The position numbers were made by a program, and so were the translations under genes. From assembly GCA_903929755.1 (NCBI GenBank), contig CAIYVZ010000053.1:1-55722 (forward strand): a stretch of 55,722 nt of DNA, in the 5' to 3' direction. Positions 1 to 9,154 of this stretch are shown one piece after another. Under the pieces are notes generated by a model, which was not told the origin of the DNA, did no database searches, and saw nothing but the letters and a program-made list of their open reading frames with translations. The stretch's first letter is position 1, and each line of letters begins with the position of its first letter. This stretch comes from an uncultured Acidobacteriia bacterium (GTDB lineage: Bacteria > Acidobacteriota > Terriglobia > Bryobacterales > Bryobacteraceae).

Positions 1-35
1 CTGATGATCAATCCCCAGCATCCAACCCCTTCTCC

Positions 36-91
36 TCAGGCTCACCTTGCGTGAGAATCCGTACCCCCCTTCAGGCTCATCTTGCATGAGA
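36..91. repeat. Two direct repeats, each forming a small hairpin
   Basis: Two copies of a 21-nt unit lie at 36-56 and 71-91, 35 nt apart. Each contains a 5-bp stem with a CTTGC loop: CTCAC/GTGAG at 41-55 and CTCAT/ATGAG at 76-90. The units differ at two positions that pair with each other (C-G versus T-A), so the stem is kept. They lie just upstream of the M15-like gene. The function is unknown; a leader element or dispersed repeat is possible. Confidence 0.5.
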
Positions 92-162
92 CAAGAGTCG
101 GGCGACCACCAGTTCAGCCCGGCTGTTATAGTGTTGGTCTGGCCCGCCAGGAGCCGCAAAGA

Positions 163-921
163 ATGGTTTTGCACAGGACCGTCAGGCAACTTTTTCTTCT
201 CTCAATCATCGGCACAAGTCTGAACGCGGCCCAACCGCCAGCTTCTGTTAGTGCGCCTGCAGCCACCGAATCTGTCGCTATCGAAGAGGAAGCACTGCCG
301 GTTTCACCGGTGCGCTCCATTTCGTCCGTGATTTGGGACGCGCAAATAAGATCCCTCCGCCGATTCCAGATGTTTGCGGGGTGCAAGGTAGCGCCGGTGC
401 CCGAGATCTGGGACTCCGAAGTGCTGGCGTTCGAGAAGAACGCTGACATCGCACCTGCGGACATCGCGGGGCTGGTGCCGGACGCGGCGCTGGCGCTTGA
501 TACCTTCAGAGAAATGGTGACGGGATTGGGCGGGACGTTTGAGCTGAAATCCGCCTACCGTCCGACTGCGTATCAAGCCCATCTGCACGAGGTTTGGATG
601 AAGTGGGTGAAGCAGCTTCGCAACAACCGGTCCAGCGGATGCCGGGCGATGCGCGAGGAAGTGGGCTCGGAATTCGCGCGACATCAACTGCTTCCCCGGC
701 AGCAACCGGTCCCGGCTTCGGACCACGCGCGGGGCCTTGCTTTTGACGCGGCTGTTGCCATGCCGCGAGGGGCGCGCCTAAATGGCAAACGCGTCACGGT
801 GGACAAGCTTGCGCTCCTGGCTGGTATCAGGCGGCCGAACAGCCGGCGGGATCCGGTGCACTTCAAGTTACTTGTGGAACGGCCTGTGGCGGTTAGCTAC
901 GCCTTACCCTCCAGCTTTTAA
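163..921 (+). CDS. Exported M15/VanY-like peptidase
   Basis: This is a probable periplasmic zinc peptidase of the M15 (D-Ala-D-Ala carboxypeptidase/VanY-like) group, acting on peptidoglycan peptides. The 252-residue product starts at an ATG preceded by AGGAG at 149-153. Its N-terminus MVLHRTVRQLFLLSIIG looks like a signal peptide. The second half carries a SAYRPTAYQ segment, then SDHARGLAFDAA, which fits the family's SxHxxGxAxD metal motif, and DPVHFKL near the end, which fits the last His. In-frame codons continue upstream to about 82, but the Shine-Dalgarno and signal peptide favour 163. The family call is from motifs and the substrate is inferred. Confidence 0.6.
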   Translation: MVLHRTVRQLFLLSIIGTSLNAAQPPASVSAPAATESVAIEEEALPVSPVRSISSVIWDAQIRSLRRFQMFAGCKVAPVPEIWDSEVLAFEKNADIAPADIAGLVPDAALALDTFREMVTGLGGTFELKSAYRPTAYQAHLHEVWMKWVKQLRNNRSSGCRAMREEVGSEFARHQLLPRQQPVPASDHARGLAFDAAVAMPRGARLNGKRVTVDKLALLAGIRRPNSRRDPVHFKLLVERPVAVSYALPSSF

Positions 922-963
922 GTTCATGCCCGCGCCGCCCAACCGAGCGCCTCTACTGCAGGG

Positions 964-1383
964 TTATCCGGCGCGTTCGCGGGCTTCTTCGTCGTCGCCG
1001 AAGACTTCCTCGCGGATGATGCGTTCGGTGGCGTCGTTGAGGTAGATGTCGAGGGCCTGGCGTAACGCGACGTATTCGGGCCAGAGGGTACGGTCGAGGA
1101 AGGTACGGGGGACTCGCAGCATTACGGTGGTGTAGCGCTGGCGTTTGTAGCGGAAGGGTTCCAGGCCGTAGCGGCGGCAGAGGGCTGTGAAGAGCCGGCG
1201 CTGCCAGCGGTCGGGCAGGGTGAACTGCATTTCGATGCTGGGTTCGGTTTTGGTGGTTTCGCCGAGAGCTTTGCGAATACGCTCGATGGCGGCCTTGGCG
1301 GCTTCCCGTTCGCCTGGGGTGGTGGCGCCTTCGAACAGCGCGGAGATTTTGCGAAGCTTTTCGCGGAGTTGTTGCTCGGTCAT
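964..1383 (-). CDS. DUF2786-like protein
   Basis: This is a 139-residue protein of unknown function. Its first 40 residues (MTEQQLREKLRKISALF, then a helix with EREAAKAAIERIRKAL) resemble the DUF2786 helical domain. The remainder, rich in Arg and aromatic residues, matches the region that normally follows it. It lies 14 nt downstream of hemY on the same strand and is probably co-transcribed. In-frame codons extend upstream into hemY, but the internal ATG at 1383 gives the domain start. No catalytic motif is evident. Confidence 0.6.
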   Translation of the reverse strand: MTEQQLREKLRKISALFEGATTPGEREAAKAAIERIRKALGETTKTEPSIEMQFTLPDRWQRRLFTALCRRYGLEPFRYKRQRYTTVMLRVPRTFLDRTLWPEYVALRQALDIYLNDATERIIREEVFGDDEEARERAG

Positions 1384-1397
1384 GGCTGGGCCGTCGT

Positions 1398-2744
1398 TTA
1401 TTGGGCGAGCAGTGCCGGAATTAGCTCGGAGATGGCTTTCGCGGTCTGCTGGGCGCTTTTCACGCAATCGGGGATACCGATGCCGCGATAGGCGTTGCCG
1501 GCGAGGTAGAGGCCGGGGAGTTCAGAAGCTCGACGCTCGATTTCATCGACACGGGCAGCGTGGCCGATGGTGTACTGGGGCATGGATTCGGGCCAGCGGT
1601 GGCCGACGCTGAAGAGGGGGTCCGCAGTGATCTCCATCAGGCGATGGAGTTCGGCCTGAACGGCGGCGCGCGGGGCGTCGGGATCTGTGGAGAAGCAGCG
1701 GAAGACAGCTTTATCGTCAGGGACGCGGCCCGCCCATTTCGTGCCGAGCCAGGTGCAGGCCATCATCTTCATGTTCCGGGCTTCGCGCTCGGCGCGGGGG
1801 ACGAGGAAACCGAAGGCGTTGAGCGGGTGAGGAACGTCACTGCGGCGGTAGCCGAAGGTCCAGATGGCGGAACCGCTATAGGGGATGGTGCCGAGGAGTT
1901 CAGAGAGTTCGGGATCGATGGGGGCGAGCAGGGGTTGCGCCTTGTTGGCTCCACAGGCGACGATGACGATGTCGAAGATGGATTGCTTGCCGTCGGCGGT
2001 GATGGTCCAGCCGATGTCGTCAGAAAGTTCGAGGGAATCGACGCGGCTGTTGACGATGTGAACCCTGGATTTGAGGGCTTCAATCAGGGTGCCGACGCCG
2101 GAGCGGAGGGAGCGGAAGATGGAGTTTTTGGAAGGAGGGCGACGGTCGCGGAAGGTGCCGACGACGACGCTGCCGTAGCGCTGTTCGTATTCGACGAATT
2201 TGGGGAGAACGCTGGCGGCGCTGAGCTCGTCGGGCGAACCGCCGTAGACTCCGGCGAGGAGGGGTTCGGCCAGAAATTCGACGGCTTCCGGACCGAAGTG
2301 GTCGTTCACAAAGTCGGAAACGGAACGATCGGGGTGGGCGACAGGGTTGCGAAAGACTTCGAGGCCCATCCGGAGCTTGGTACCCCAGCCGAAGAGTTCG
2401 GACTTGAGGACGGGCAGAACCTTGGTGGGAACTACCATTTGCAGACCTTCGGGGAGGGTGAGGAAGCGACCATCGCGGAGGACGAAGGTGCGACGTTGGG
2501 CGTCATTGGAGCCGGTGAGATCGTCACCGAGGCCGAGTTCGCGGATGAGTTGCTCGGCCCATGGCTTGGCGGCGAGCCAGCTTTCGGGACCGGTTTCGAG
2601 GATGCAACCTTCGATGTTGACGGTCCCAATGGGACCGCCGGGGGCCGGGTCAAAGACGGTGGCGTCCATATCAGGACCGAGCTTTCCCAGATAGTACGCA
2701 CAGGAAAGCCCGGTGATGCCACCGCCAATGATGCCGACCCGCAT
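1398..2744 (-). CDS. hemY: Protoporphyrinogen/coproporphyrinogen oxidase (HemY type)
   Basis: This FAD-dependent oxidase performs a late step of heme synthesis, the six-electron oxidation of protoporphyrinogen IX or coproporphyrinogen III. It has 448 residues, a normal length. The N-terminal dinucleotide fold GIIGGGITGLSCAYYLG is at residues 4-20, followed by the substrate-side ETGPESW segment. The C-terminal FAD motif GNAYRGIGIPDCVKSA is typical of HemY/HemG. The gene begins 5 nt after hemE stops, so the two form a heme operon. The sequence does not tell which porphyrinogen is used. Confidence 0.92.
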   Translation of the reverse strand: MRVGIIGGGITGLSCAYYLGKLGPDMDATVFDPAPGGPIGTVNIEGCILETGPESWLAAKPWAEQLIRELGLGDDLTGSNDAQRRTFVLRDGRFLTLPEGLQMVVPTKVLPVLKSELFGWGTKLRMGLEVFRNPVAHPDRSVSDFVNDHFGPEAVEFLAEPLLAGVYGGSPDELSAASVLPKFVEYEQRYGSVVVGTFRDRRPPSKNSIFRSLRSGVGTLIEALKSRVHIVNSRVDSLELSDDIGWTITADGKQSIFDIVIVACGANKAQPLLAPIDPELSELLGTIPYSGSAIWTFGYRRSDVPHPLNAFGFLVPRAEREARNMKMMACTWLGTKWAGRVPDDKAVFRCFSTDPDAPRAAVQAELHRLMEITADPLFSVGHRWPESMPQYTIGHAARVDEIERRASELPGLYLAGNAYRGIGIPDCVKSAQQTAKAISELIPALLAQ

Positions 2745-2749
2745 GGAGC

Positions 2750-3784
2750 TTAGGGCCGGAACTCGCGGACCATCTGGACGACGGCCTTCACGTTTTCCAC
2801 CGGGGTTTCGGGGAGGATGCCGTGGCCGAGGTTGAAGATGTGGCCGGGGCGAGTGCCGGTGCGGCGCAACAGTTCGTGAACCTTTGCCTTGAGTTCGGGC
2901 AGGGGGGCGAAGAGCGCGACGGGATCAAGGTTACCCATGATGGCCGAGCGGTAGGAGATGTCGAGCCAGGCCTGGTCAATATTGATGCGCCAGTCACAGC
3001 CCATCACGTCACCACCGGCGGCGTGGAGTTCGCGGAAGTAACCGGAAGCGCCGGTACCGAAGTGGATGACCGGGACGCCGGCGGCGCGAATGCGTTCGAT
3101 GAGCGCGCGGGAGTAGGGCTGAGCGAAGCGGACGTAATCGTCAGCGGCGAGCGCCCCGACCCAGCTGTCGAAAACCTGGATGGAGCGGGCACCGGAGGCG
3201 ATCTGCATGATGGCGAAGGGTGCCAAAACATCGACGATCTTGCCCATGAGACGACGCCAGAGGGTTTCGTCACCGTACATCATGCGCTTGGTGCGCAGGA
3301 AGTTGCGGGAGGCTCCGCCTTCGATCATGTAGCTGGCGAGGGTGAAGGGAGCGGAACAGAAGCCGATAACCGGAACACGTCCGGCGAGGGCACGCACTGT
3401 CTGCTGGATGGCTTCACCGACGTAACCGAGATCATCCGTGTTGGAGGTGGAAAGAGCGTCCACGTCTTCCGACGACATGATGGGATTTTCGATGTGTGGG
3501 CCTTCCTTGGGGAAGGCTAGCTTCAGGCCCATGGGTTCCACGGGGAGCAGAAGATCAGCAAAAATGATAGCCGCATCCACGTCGAGAGCTTCGACGGGCT
3601 GGAGGGTGATGGCCGCGGCCAGGTCAGGCCGCTTGCAAATTTCCAGCATGGAGTGCTTGGCCCGGATATCCCGGTACGACTTCATGTACCGACCAGCTTG
3701 CCGCATAAACCACACTGGCCGCACGTCAGTGGGCCGTCGCTTGCAGGCATCGAGGAAACGACTCGTCATTGGAGCCACGCGCAT
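2750..3784 (-). CDS. hemE: Uroporphyrinogen decarboxylase
   Basis: HemE removes four carboxyl groups from uroporphyrinogen III to give coproporphyrinogen III in the cytoplasm. The 344-residue product has the usual length. It has the signature RQAGRYMKSYR at residues 28-38, the FADLLLPVE segment with the conserved Asp, YMIEGG, and a C-terminal GHGILPET with the conserved His. The first ATG (3784) has AAGGCGG upstream. An ATG five codons in (3769) is the alternative. It overlaps the end of apbE by 19 nt, which suggests coupling. Confidence 0.95.
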   Translation of the reverse strand: MRVAPMTSRFLDACKRRPTDVRPVWFMRQAGRYMKSYRDIRAKHSMLEICKRPDLAAAITLQPVEALDVDAAIIFADLLLPVEPMGLKLAFPKEGPHIENPIMSSEDVDALSTSNTDDLGYVGEAIQQTVRALAGRVPVIGFCSAPFTLASYMIEGGASRNFLRTKRMMYGDETLWRRLMGKIVDVLAPFAIMQIASGARSIQVFDSWVGALAADDYVRFAQPYSRALIERIRAAGVPVIHFGTGASGYFRELHAAGGDVMGCDWRINIDQAWLDISYRSAIMGNLDPVALFAPLPELKAKVHELLRRTGTRPGHIFNLGHGILPETPVENVKAVVQMVREFRP

Positions 3785-4929
3785 GATTGATCCGCCTTAA
3801 TAAGTTCCTTGCCAGAAGCCGAGACAGGAGTGGAACTCCCGCCCGAAGCCTGGCAAAAGAAGACCCGGAAATCCCGGGGTTTGTTGGTCGCCGTCCAGCG
3901 ACGACCCATTATGAAGTATGGTTTGGCCCATACCTCGCTGTCCAGTGTGCGAGGCGAAATAACCGAAACCGAAAGAGTTCCCTGCGCCGGAAAGCCGGTG
4001 CGGGGGTCCATAATGTGGCTCCAGGTTTTGCCTTCGGCCACAAAGAATTTTTCGTAACTGCCTGAAGTGGAGATAGATTCGTCCTTCAGGATGACCTCCG
4101 CAGCATACGGAGCGTCTGGGTCACCGGCGTGGCGGGGATCTTCCAGCTTGATCCGCCAACCGGCTTCATCGGGAGGGGCACCCAGACAATAGATGCTGGA
4201 ACCACCGCCGGAGATGAGGGCAGATTTCACGCCCTGGCGCCGGAGGACATCGGCCATGCGATCTACCGCATAGCCCTTACCGACACCACCCGGATCGAGA
4301 TTGAGACCAGGACGGGAAAAGGAAACGGAGCGGTCAGCCGGGTTCAATTTTATATTTCGGTAACCGATTTGATCCATTGCCTGCTTCACTTCGCCCGGTT
4401 TGGGGAGATGCCCCGTGCCCCGGTAAAACCCCCACACTTTCATTAGCGGCCCGACCGTGATGTCGAACGAGCCTTCACTTTGACGGCTGTAGTTGACACA
4501 GGCCACCAGTAAATCAAACAACTCCTGGGAGACCACAACGGGCTTTTGGGCCGCGTCGCGATTCACCTGGCTCCATTCACTCTCCGATTTGTAATTGGAC
4601 AGGAGAGAATCGAGGCGCCGAACCTCCTCGAAAGCAACTTCGGAGGCACTTTCCAGTTTGTTGCGGTCCTCGCCGTACAGCACGACAGAGAAGGTGGAAC
4701 CCATGGCGTCCACGCTGGCTTCCAAACGAAGCAATTCAGGCGCGGGTGCGGCCGGGGCCGGAAAAACCCACAACAGAAACAAAACTATCACAAACTGTTT
4801 ATGGCCTGCTGATTTTTTCAGGTTTTGGCGACCAAGGGGCCGAAACTGACGGGTGTCCGCCAAACAGGATTTAATATTTTCAATAACTTCCAAGAGTGAC
4901 GGAACCAAAGCTCCAGTCTGACGATACAA
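3766..4929 (-). CDS. apbE: FAD:protein FMN transferase (ApbE)
   Basis: ApbE transfers FMN from FAD to Thr/Ser residues of periplasmic flavoproteins. Visible family motifs are LSNYKSESEWSQVNR, FDITVGPLM, LDPGGVGKGYAVD, a GGGSSIYCLG loop and WSHIMDPRTGFP. The late motif reads LDSEVWAKPYFIMG, somewhat unlike the usual ADALATA version. A hydrophobic stretch (FVIVLFLLWVF) followed by PAPAAPAP indicates export. The reading frame has no ATG at its head: it opens with TTG at 4929, and a later GTG (4791) would start at the hydrophobic segment. The start is therefore uncertain. No flavoprotein target is nearby. Confidence 0.85.
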   Translation of the reverse strand: MYRQTGALVPSLLEVIENIKSCLADTRQFRPLGRQNLKKSAGHKQFVIVLFLLWVFPAPAAPAPELLRLEASVDAMGSTFSVVLYGEDRNKLESASEVAFEEVRRLDSLLSNYKSESEWSQVNRDAAQKPVVVSQELFDLLVACVNYSRQSEGSFDITVGPLMKVWGFYRGTGHLPKPGEVKQAMDQIGYRNIKLNPADRSVSFSRPGLNLDPGGVGKGYAVDRMADVLRRQGVKSALISGGGSSIYCLGAPPDEAGWRIKLEDPRHAGDPDAPYAAEVILKDESISTSGSYEKFFVAEGKTWSHIMDPRTGFPAQGTLSVSVISPRTLDSEVWAKPYFIMGRRWTATNKPRDFRVFFCQASGGSSTPVSASGKELIKADQSCAWLQ

Positions 4930-4947
4930 CGAATGAGGGTCGTTTGG

Positions 4948-5706
4948 CTAGTGTTTTGGGTGGAAGAAGTACTGGGTGAGCTTCCGATTGAACTTGCCAG
5001 CCCGCAGACTGAGGGCCAGCAGGGCGAGGCAGCCGAGGGCGAAAGTGCCGGGTTCGGGAACGGTTGCGTCAACTGTGGTGATGTTGGCGCGGAACATCAG
5101 GCCGGCGGGGCCGCCCTGGTCGCTGGCGTTGATATAGAGAGTGTTGGAGCCCACGTGCAAGAGCGAGGCAACATCGGACCGGGAAAGACTGGATTCGCTG
5201 GTATAGGTCCCGCCGGTGGAATTACCGGAAACCGCGACACCGTTCAAAAACACGCCTTGGTTCGGACCACCACCGAGCAGATTATCCACGGCATAGTTGA
5301 GCTGGAGTGTGGCGGAACTGAAAGGGTTGTCGATCACGAAGCCGATGCTGTACAGGGCCGTACTGCCCGCAGAAGCAGCGGAGGCGCTGGTTCCAAGCCA
5401 TTTCGACAGACTGTCACCGGAGAGAGCCGAGAGCCAGGCGGGGTTACGCCCAATGATAAAGGCATTTGGCCCCGTGTCTGCGGCTGCGAAGTTGGACGAG
5501 CTGAAGGCCGAAGAAAAGGGGCTGTCCGCGGGACCAATCAGCATGTGAACAGCGGTGTCGGTAGAGCCCGAACCATTCCCGCTGCGCAGGGTTACGCTGC
5601 CCGCGGTGGCGTTCAGCGCGGCGCTTATTGCAACCGCTGTTACAAGACTAATCTTCCAAGTGAATGTCCGCCTTAGACATATTAAGAGCTCCGTTGAAAA
5701 AAGCAT
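4948..5706 (-). CDS. PEP-CTERM sorted exported protein
   Basis: This is a secreted or surface protein of unknown function with about 252 residues. An N-terminal signal-like segment (ISLVTAVAISAALNATAG) is followed by a Ser/Gly/Asn-rich beta-type body. The C-terminus has a PEP-CTERM signal: VPEPGTF, a hydrophobic helix, then a basic RAGKFNRK cluster. About ten further residues follow the cluster, longer than usual. PEP-CTERM proteins are processed by exosortase, and none is in this window. The ATG at 5706 was taken as the start but has no clear Shine-Dalgarno. It is divergent from the M20 peptidase, 50 bp away. Confidence 0.75.
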   Translation of the reverse strand: MLFSTELLICLRRTFTWKISLVTAVAISAALNATAGSVTLRSGNGSGSTDTAVHMLIGPADSPFSSAFSSSNFAAADTGPNAFIIGRNPAWLSALSGDSLSKWLGTSASAASAGSTALYSIGFVIDNPFSSATLQLNYAVDNLLGGGPNQGVFLNGVAVSGNSTGGTYTSESSLSRSDVASLLHVGSNTLYINASDQGGPAGLMFRANITTVDATVPEPGTFALGCLALLALSLRAGKFNRKLTQYFFHPKH

Positions 5707-5756
5707 ACTCGATTTTGTGTTTGCAGGGAGACTTCGCTAATCTGGTGCGTAAATCT

Positions 5757-7151
5757 ATGCGCCGTTTCCTCACACTTCTCGCACTCGCCGCGTTGCCCGC
5801 CCTCGCCCAACAATTCGACTGGGCAAAGTTCAACGCCGAAGGCATGAAGCACTTCGAGAACCTGGTGAAGATTGACTCGACCGCGCCTCCGGGTGAGGCA
5901 AAGGTTGCGGAGTATGTGAAAGGCGTGCTGGAGGCTGAGGGAATTCCGGTCACACTCGTCGCGAAAGAACCGACCCGGCCGAACCTGATCGCCCGCATCA
6001 AGGGCAACGGGGCAAAGAAGCCGCTGTTGATTATGGGCCACAGCGACACGGTGAAGATTGACGCGGCCAAATGGACGCTGCCTCCTTTCAGCGCGGCCCA
6101 CAAGGACGGCTACATTTATGGCCGGGGCACGCTGGATGACAAGACGAATCTGTTCGCCGCCATGATGACGATGGTGATGCTGAAGCGGACGGGCGCGGTA
6201 ACGGATCGCGACGTGATCTTTGTGTCGGAAGCGGGGGAGGAAGGCAATTCCGCTATCGGGATCGGCTACCTGGTGAGCGATCATTTCCCGGAGATTGAAG
6301 CGGAAGCGTGTCTGGCCGAGGGTGGGGGCGTGATCCGGCGGAACGGCAAAGTGCGGTGGGCCACGGTGCAGACGGTGGAAAAGTACCCGGCCCGGGTGCA
6401 GTTGGTGGCAAAGGGTCCGTCGGGGCATGGGTCGAGGCCTCTGCGGGGGAATGCGATTGCGCATCTTTCGGGCGCGGTGGAGAAGCTCGCGTACTGGGAT
6501 CCGCCGATGCGTTTCAATGACACGACGCGGACTTACTTCGAGAAACTGGCGCAGTTGGGCGACCCGGAAGAGGCGGCGCATTTCCGCGATTTGTTCATTC
6601 CAGGGAAAGCAGCGGCGGCGCGCGAGTACCTGGCGCAGAATGAGCCGGGGTTGTACTCGATGCTGCATACGTCCATCTCGCCGAACATGATTCAGGGTGG
6701 ATTTCAGGCGAACGTGATTCCGAGTGAAGCGACGGCTTCGCTGGATGTCCGTGTGCTGCCGGATGAAGACCTGGCGGCGTTCCACGAACTGATGCGGCAG
6801 GTGATTAACGACCCGGCGGTGGAACTGGTGACGGCGCAGCGGACGCGGCCGGGTGCCGCTCCGATGAGCACGACATCGGACATCTACAAGTCAATTGAGG
6901 CGGCATTTCAGACGGCCTACGGGGTGCCCACGCTGCCGTACATGGGGACGGGCGCGACGGATATGTCGCAACTTCGGCCGAAGGGTGTTCAGTGCTACGG
7001 GGTTGGGGCGATGCGGGACGACGAGGATATTCTGCAGGGCTTTGGCGCACACAGCGATCAGGAGCGGATTTCAGAGGAAGCGGTGGAGAAGCACCTGCGG
7101 TTTTTCTGGTCGGCGGTGACGTCTATTTCGGGCGCTCAGTTCAAAAAGTAG
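5757..7151 (+). CDS. Secreted M20 family metallopeptidase
   Basis: This is a zinc-dependent M20 peptidase or deacylase, probably periplasmic and cleaving peptides or acyl-amino acids. The start at 5757 gives a clean signal peptide, MRRFLTLLALAALPALAQ, and a 464-residue product. Metal motifs are MGHSDTV (His95, Asp97), YGRGTLDDK (Asp near 127), SEAGEEG (Glu161/162), GATDMSQL and a terminal His in AHSDQERISEE. SGHGSRP marks the lid domain. Its 3' end overlaps the convergent glycosyltransferase by 11 nt. The substrate cannot be read from the sequence. Confidence 0.9.
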   Translation: MRRFLTLLALAALPALAQQFDWAKFNAEGMKHFENLVKIDSTAPPGEAKVAEYVKGVLEAEGIPVTLVAKEPTRPNLIARIKGNGAKKPLLIMGHSDTVKIDAAKWTLPPFSAAHKDGYIYGRGTLDDKTNLFAAMMTMVMLKRTGAVTDRDVIFVSEAGEEGNSAIGIGYLVSDHFPEIEAEACLAEGGGVIRRNGKVRWATVQTVEKYPARVQLVAKGPSGHGSRPLRGNAIAHLSGAVEKLAYWDPPMRFNDTTRTYFEKLAQLGDPEEAAHFRDLFIPGKAAAAREYLAQNEPGLYSMLHTSISPNMIQGGFQANVIPSEATASLDVRVLPDEDLAAFHELMRQVINDPAVELVTAQRTRPGAAPMSTTSDIYKSIEAAFQTAYGVPTLPYMGTGATDMSQLRPKGVQCYGVGAMRDDEDILQGFGAHSDQERISEEAVEKHLRFFWSAVTSISGAQFKK

Positions 7152-8250
7152 CGGTGTTCAGCTGCGCGAGGATCTGCTCAGGCGATAAGGTATCGGCATC
7201 GAGCAGGCTGCAGGGGGCGGTTCCCAGGGCGGCCCAGCGGGTTCGGAAGCGGGGCGAGGGCGCTCCGGCGAAGACGGTGATGACGGGAATACCGAGAGCG
7301 GCAGCGGCGTGCTGCGCGCCGGAGTCGTAGCCGACGTAGAGGTGGGACTGGGCGATGATCGACGCGAAGCCTGCGAAGGAGCCTTCCCAGAAATCGACGT
7401 TTAGACCCTGGGTGGCGAGATTCACGCGTTCGGCTTCTTCGCCTCCGGCGCCTCGGTCAATGCAGACGCAGGGGAAGCGGTTGGCGAGGAGGGCGACCAG
7501 ATCAAGCTCGAAGGCGCCGGGGATTCGCTTGGAGAGATTCTCGCCGACGCCGAGGCTGATGGCCACACGAGGGCCTGGGCGGAGAGCGGGGACGGGTGGG
7601 GGAGCGATGAAAGCGCTGCCACGAACTCCAAGGACGGACTCGGTCCAGACCTGCGTGATGGTGGTCAGGTTCACGCCCTCTGCCGTGCGGCTGGGGAAAT
7701 GGAAATGGTGGGGGCCGAAGGAGATGAGGCCGAGCTGGGTGAGGCGGGAATCGGGATCGAGAACGATGCTGTTGGGGGTGGCGAGGCGGGTGGCCAGATC
7801 GCGGGCAAAGGCGATTCGGGCGCTGACGGGACCGGAGCGGGGGTAGCTGACGTCGAGAATTTCGATGCGGGGATCGGCGGCGAACAACTCTGCGGATTTG
7901 CGTCCGGCAACGAAGACGATGCGGGCGTCGGGGAAGCGCTGCTTCGCGGCGTCCAGCAGAATACTGGTGATCTTGATGTCCGCGCCCAGGGTGACGCGGG
8001 ACAGCACGTAAACGGTCTCGACACGAGTCGGCAGGACGGGGGCGGTTTGCGGCGCGTCCGGAATAAAGACCCGCATGAGCGATTCGTAAGCCGCGGCCTG
8101 GGCCAGGTCAAACGAATCGCACAGGGGTTCGATGAGGTCGCGGAAGAACTCGCCGGACGCGGTCTCGCCCAGCAGGCGCACTTCGTCCGGACGGGGGAGA
8201 TCTCCCCTGCGAAGGGCTTCGAGCAGGTTACGCGAAGTACTTACCGACAA
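7141..8250 (-). CDS. GT9-like (heptosyltransferase-type) glycosyltransferase
   Basis: This is a probable glycosyltransferase of family 9, the group that adds heptose to LPS core. The 369-residue protein has the two-lobe layout. The second lobe carries the diagnostic [19 protein letters not shown], followed by TVFAGAP, matching the DSGxxHlAaAlG donor-binding motif. It starts with TTG at 8250 inside the last 23 nt of mtnP, so it is coupled to it, although there is no obvious functional link to methionine salvage. The N-terminal 75 residues do not resemble typical heptosyltransferases, so the acceptor is open. Confidence 0.7.
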   Translation of the reverse strand: MSVSTSRNLLEALRRGDLPRPDEVRLLGETASGEFFRDLIEPLCDSFDLAQAAAYESLMRVFIPDAPQTAPVLPTRVETVYVLSRVTLGADIKITSILLDAAKQRFPDARIVFVAGRKSAELFAADPRIEILDVSYPRSGPVSARIAFARDLATRLATPNSIVLDPDSRLTQLGLISFGPHHFHFPSRTAEGVNLTTITQVWTESVLGVRGSAFIAPPPVPALRPGPRVAISLGVGENLSKRIPGAFELDLVALLANRFPCVCIDRGAGGEEAERVNLATQGLNVDFWEGSFAGFASIIAQSHLYVGYDSGAQHAAAALGIPVITVFAGAPSPRFRTRWAALGTAPCSLLDADTLSPEQILAQLNTATF

Positions 8251-9085
8251 TCGGGGCCAGCTTCGCCACCGTGGCCGGAGGCACGACTTTTTTGTCCGTG
8301 ATGAGCGCGTGCTGCAGCGAGACGCCGCACTTGCAGGTGCGGTCGGACGGCATCGACTTCACCGCCGCCGCCACAACCTTAGCGGCATTCTCGGCGTTCT
8401 GCACCAGGACGCGGATAATATCGGTGACTTCCACGGCGTCGTGGTCGGCATGCCAGCAGTCGTAATCGGTCACCATGGCGACGGTGACGTAGCAGATTTC
8501 GGCTTCGCGAGCGAGCTTGGCTTCCTGCAGGTTGGTCATGCCAATAACATCCATGCCCCAGGAGCGATAGAGGTTGGATTCGGCCCGGGTGGAGAACATG
8601 GGGCCTTCCATGCAGATGTAAGTGCCACCCTGTTTGGCATTGACGCCGACCGTGGCGCAGGCCGCCGCGACGGTGTTCGCCAGTTGGCCGCAGACGGGAT
8701 CAGCAAAGCTGACGTGGGCGACCAGGCCCTCGCCGAAAAAGGTGGAAATGCGGCCCATGGTGCGGTCCACAAACTGGTCGGGAATGACGAAGTCAGTGGG
8801 CTTGTGCTCTTCCTTGAGGGAGCCGACGGCGGAGAGCGAAATGATGCGCTCCACGCCGAGCTTCTTCATGCCGAAGATATTGGCGCGGAAGTTCAGTTCG
8901 GAGGGCGAAAGGCGGTGACCGCGGCCGTGGCGGGCCAGAAACGCGACCTCCTGGCCTTCCAGTTCGCCGACGATGTAGTTGTCGGAAGGTGCGCCGAAGG
9001 GGGTCTCGACCGTTTCTTCGCGTTCGGCCCGAAAGCCGGGCATGGAATAAAGGCCGCTACCGCCAATGATGCCAATTTTGGGCAA
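8228..9085 (-). CDS. mtnP: S-methyl-5'-thioadenosine phosphorylase
   Basis: MtnP splits methylthioadenosine with phosphate into adenine and methylthioribose-1-phosphate, the first step of methionine salvage. Motifs are [11 protein letters not shown] at the N-terminus (phosphate site), [28 protein letters not shown], and VTDYDCWH. The frame stays open upstream to 9169 through a tandem repeat, but a TTG at 9085 preceded by AGGAGAGAAC is the convincing start. It gives 285 residues, the normal length for the family. The gene follows meaB/mce on the same strand, with the repeat cluster in the gap. Confidence 0.93.
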   Translation of the reverse strand: MPKIGIIGGSGLYSMPGFRAEREETVETPFGAPSDNYIVGELEGQEVAFLARHGRGHRLSPSELNFRANIFGMKKLGVERIISLSAVGSLKEEHKPTDFVIPDQFVDRTMGRISTFFGEGLVAHVSFADPVCGQLANTVAAACATVGVNAKQGGTYICMEGPMFSTRAESNLYRSWGMDVIGMTNLQEAKLAREAEICYVTVAMVTDYDCWHADHDAVEVTDIIRVLVQNAENAAKVVAAAVKSMPSDRTCKCGVSLQHALITDKKVVPPATVAKLAPIVGKYFA

Positions 9086-9096
9086 GTTCTCTCCTG
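9086..9096 (-). promoter_or_regulatory. Ribosome binding site that fixes the mtnP start
   Basis: On the minus strand AGGAG lies five bases before TTG at 9085. It makes the TTG, not the far-upstream in-frame codon at 9169, the likely start of mtnP and leaves the 15-bp tandem repeats untranslated in that gene. Confidence 0.7.
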
Positions 9097-9104
9097 GTCT
9101 TACC

Positions 9105-9154
9105 GGATTAGGTGCAGCCGGATTAGGTGCAGCCGGATTAGGTGCAGCTAATCC
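9105..9154. repeat. Three 15-bp tandem repeats ending in an inverted repeat
   Basis: GGATTAGGTGCAGCC is repeated at 9105-9119, 9120-9134 and 9135-9149 (last base T). The third copy begins a hairpin: GGATTAG (9135-9141), a 6-nt loop, then CTAATCC (9148-9154). The hairpin covers the stop codon of the meaB/mce fusion (TAG, 9148-9150). Because the unit is a multiple of three, the mtnP frame stays open through it as an Ala-Ala-Pro-Asn-Pro repeat. It may modulate readthrough or decay between the two genes. Confidence 0.7.

Noticed and set aside
1560-2753. Long plus-strand frame antisense to hemY
   Set aside because: Gly/Glu/Asp-rich shadow; hemY on the minus strand has all expected motifs.
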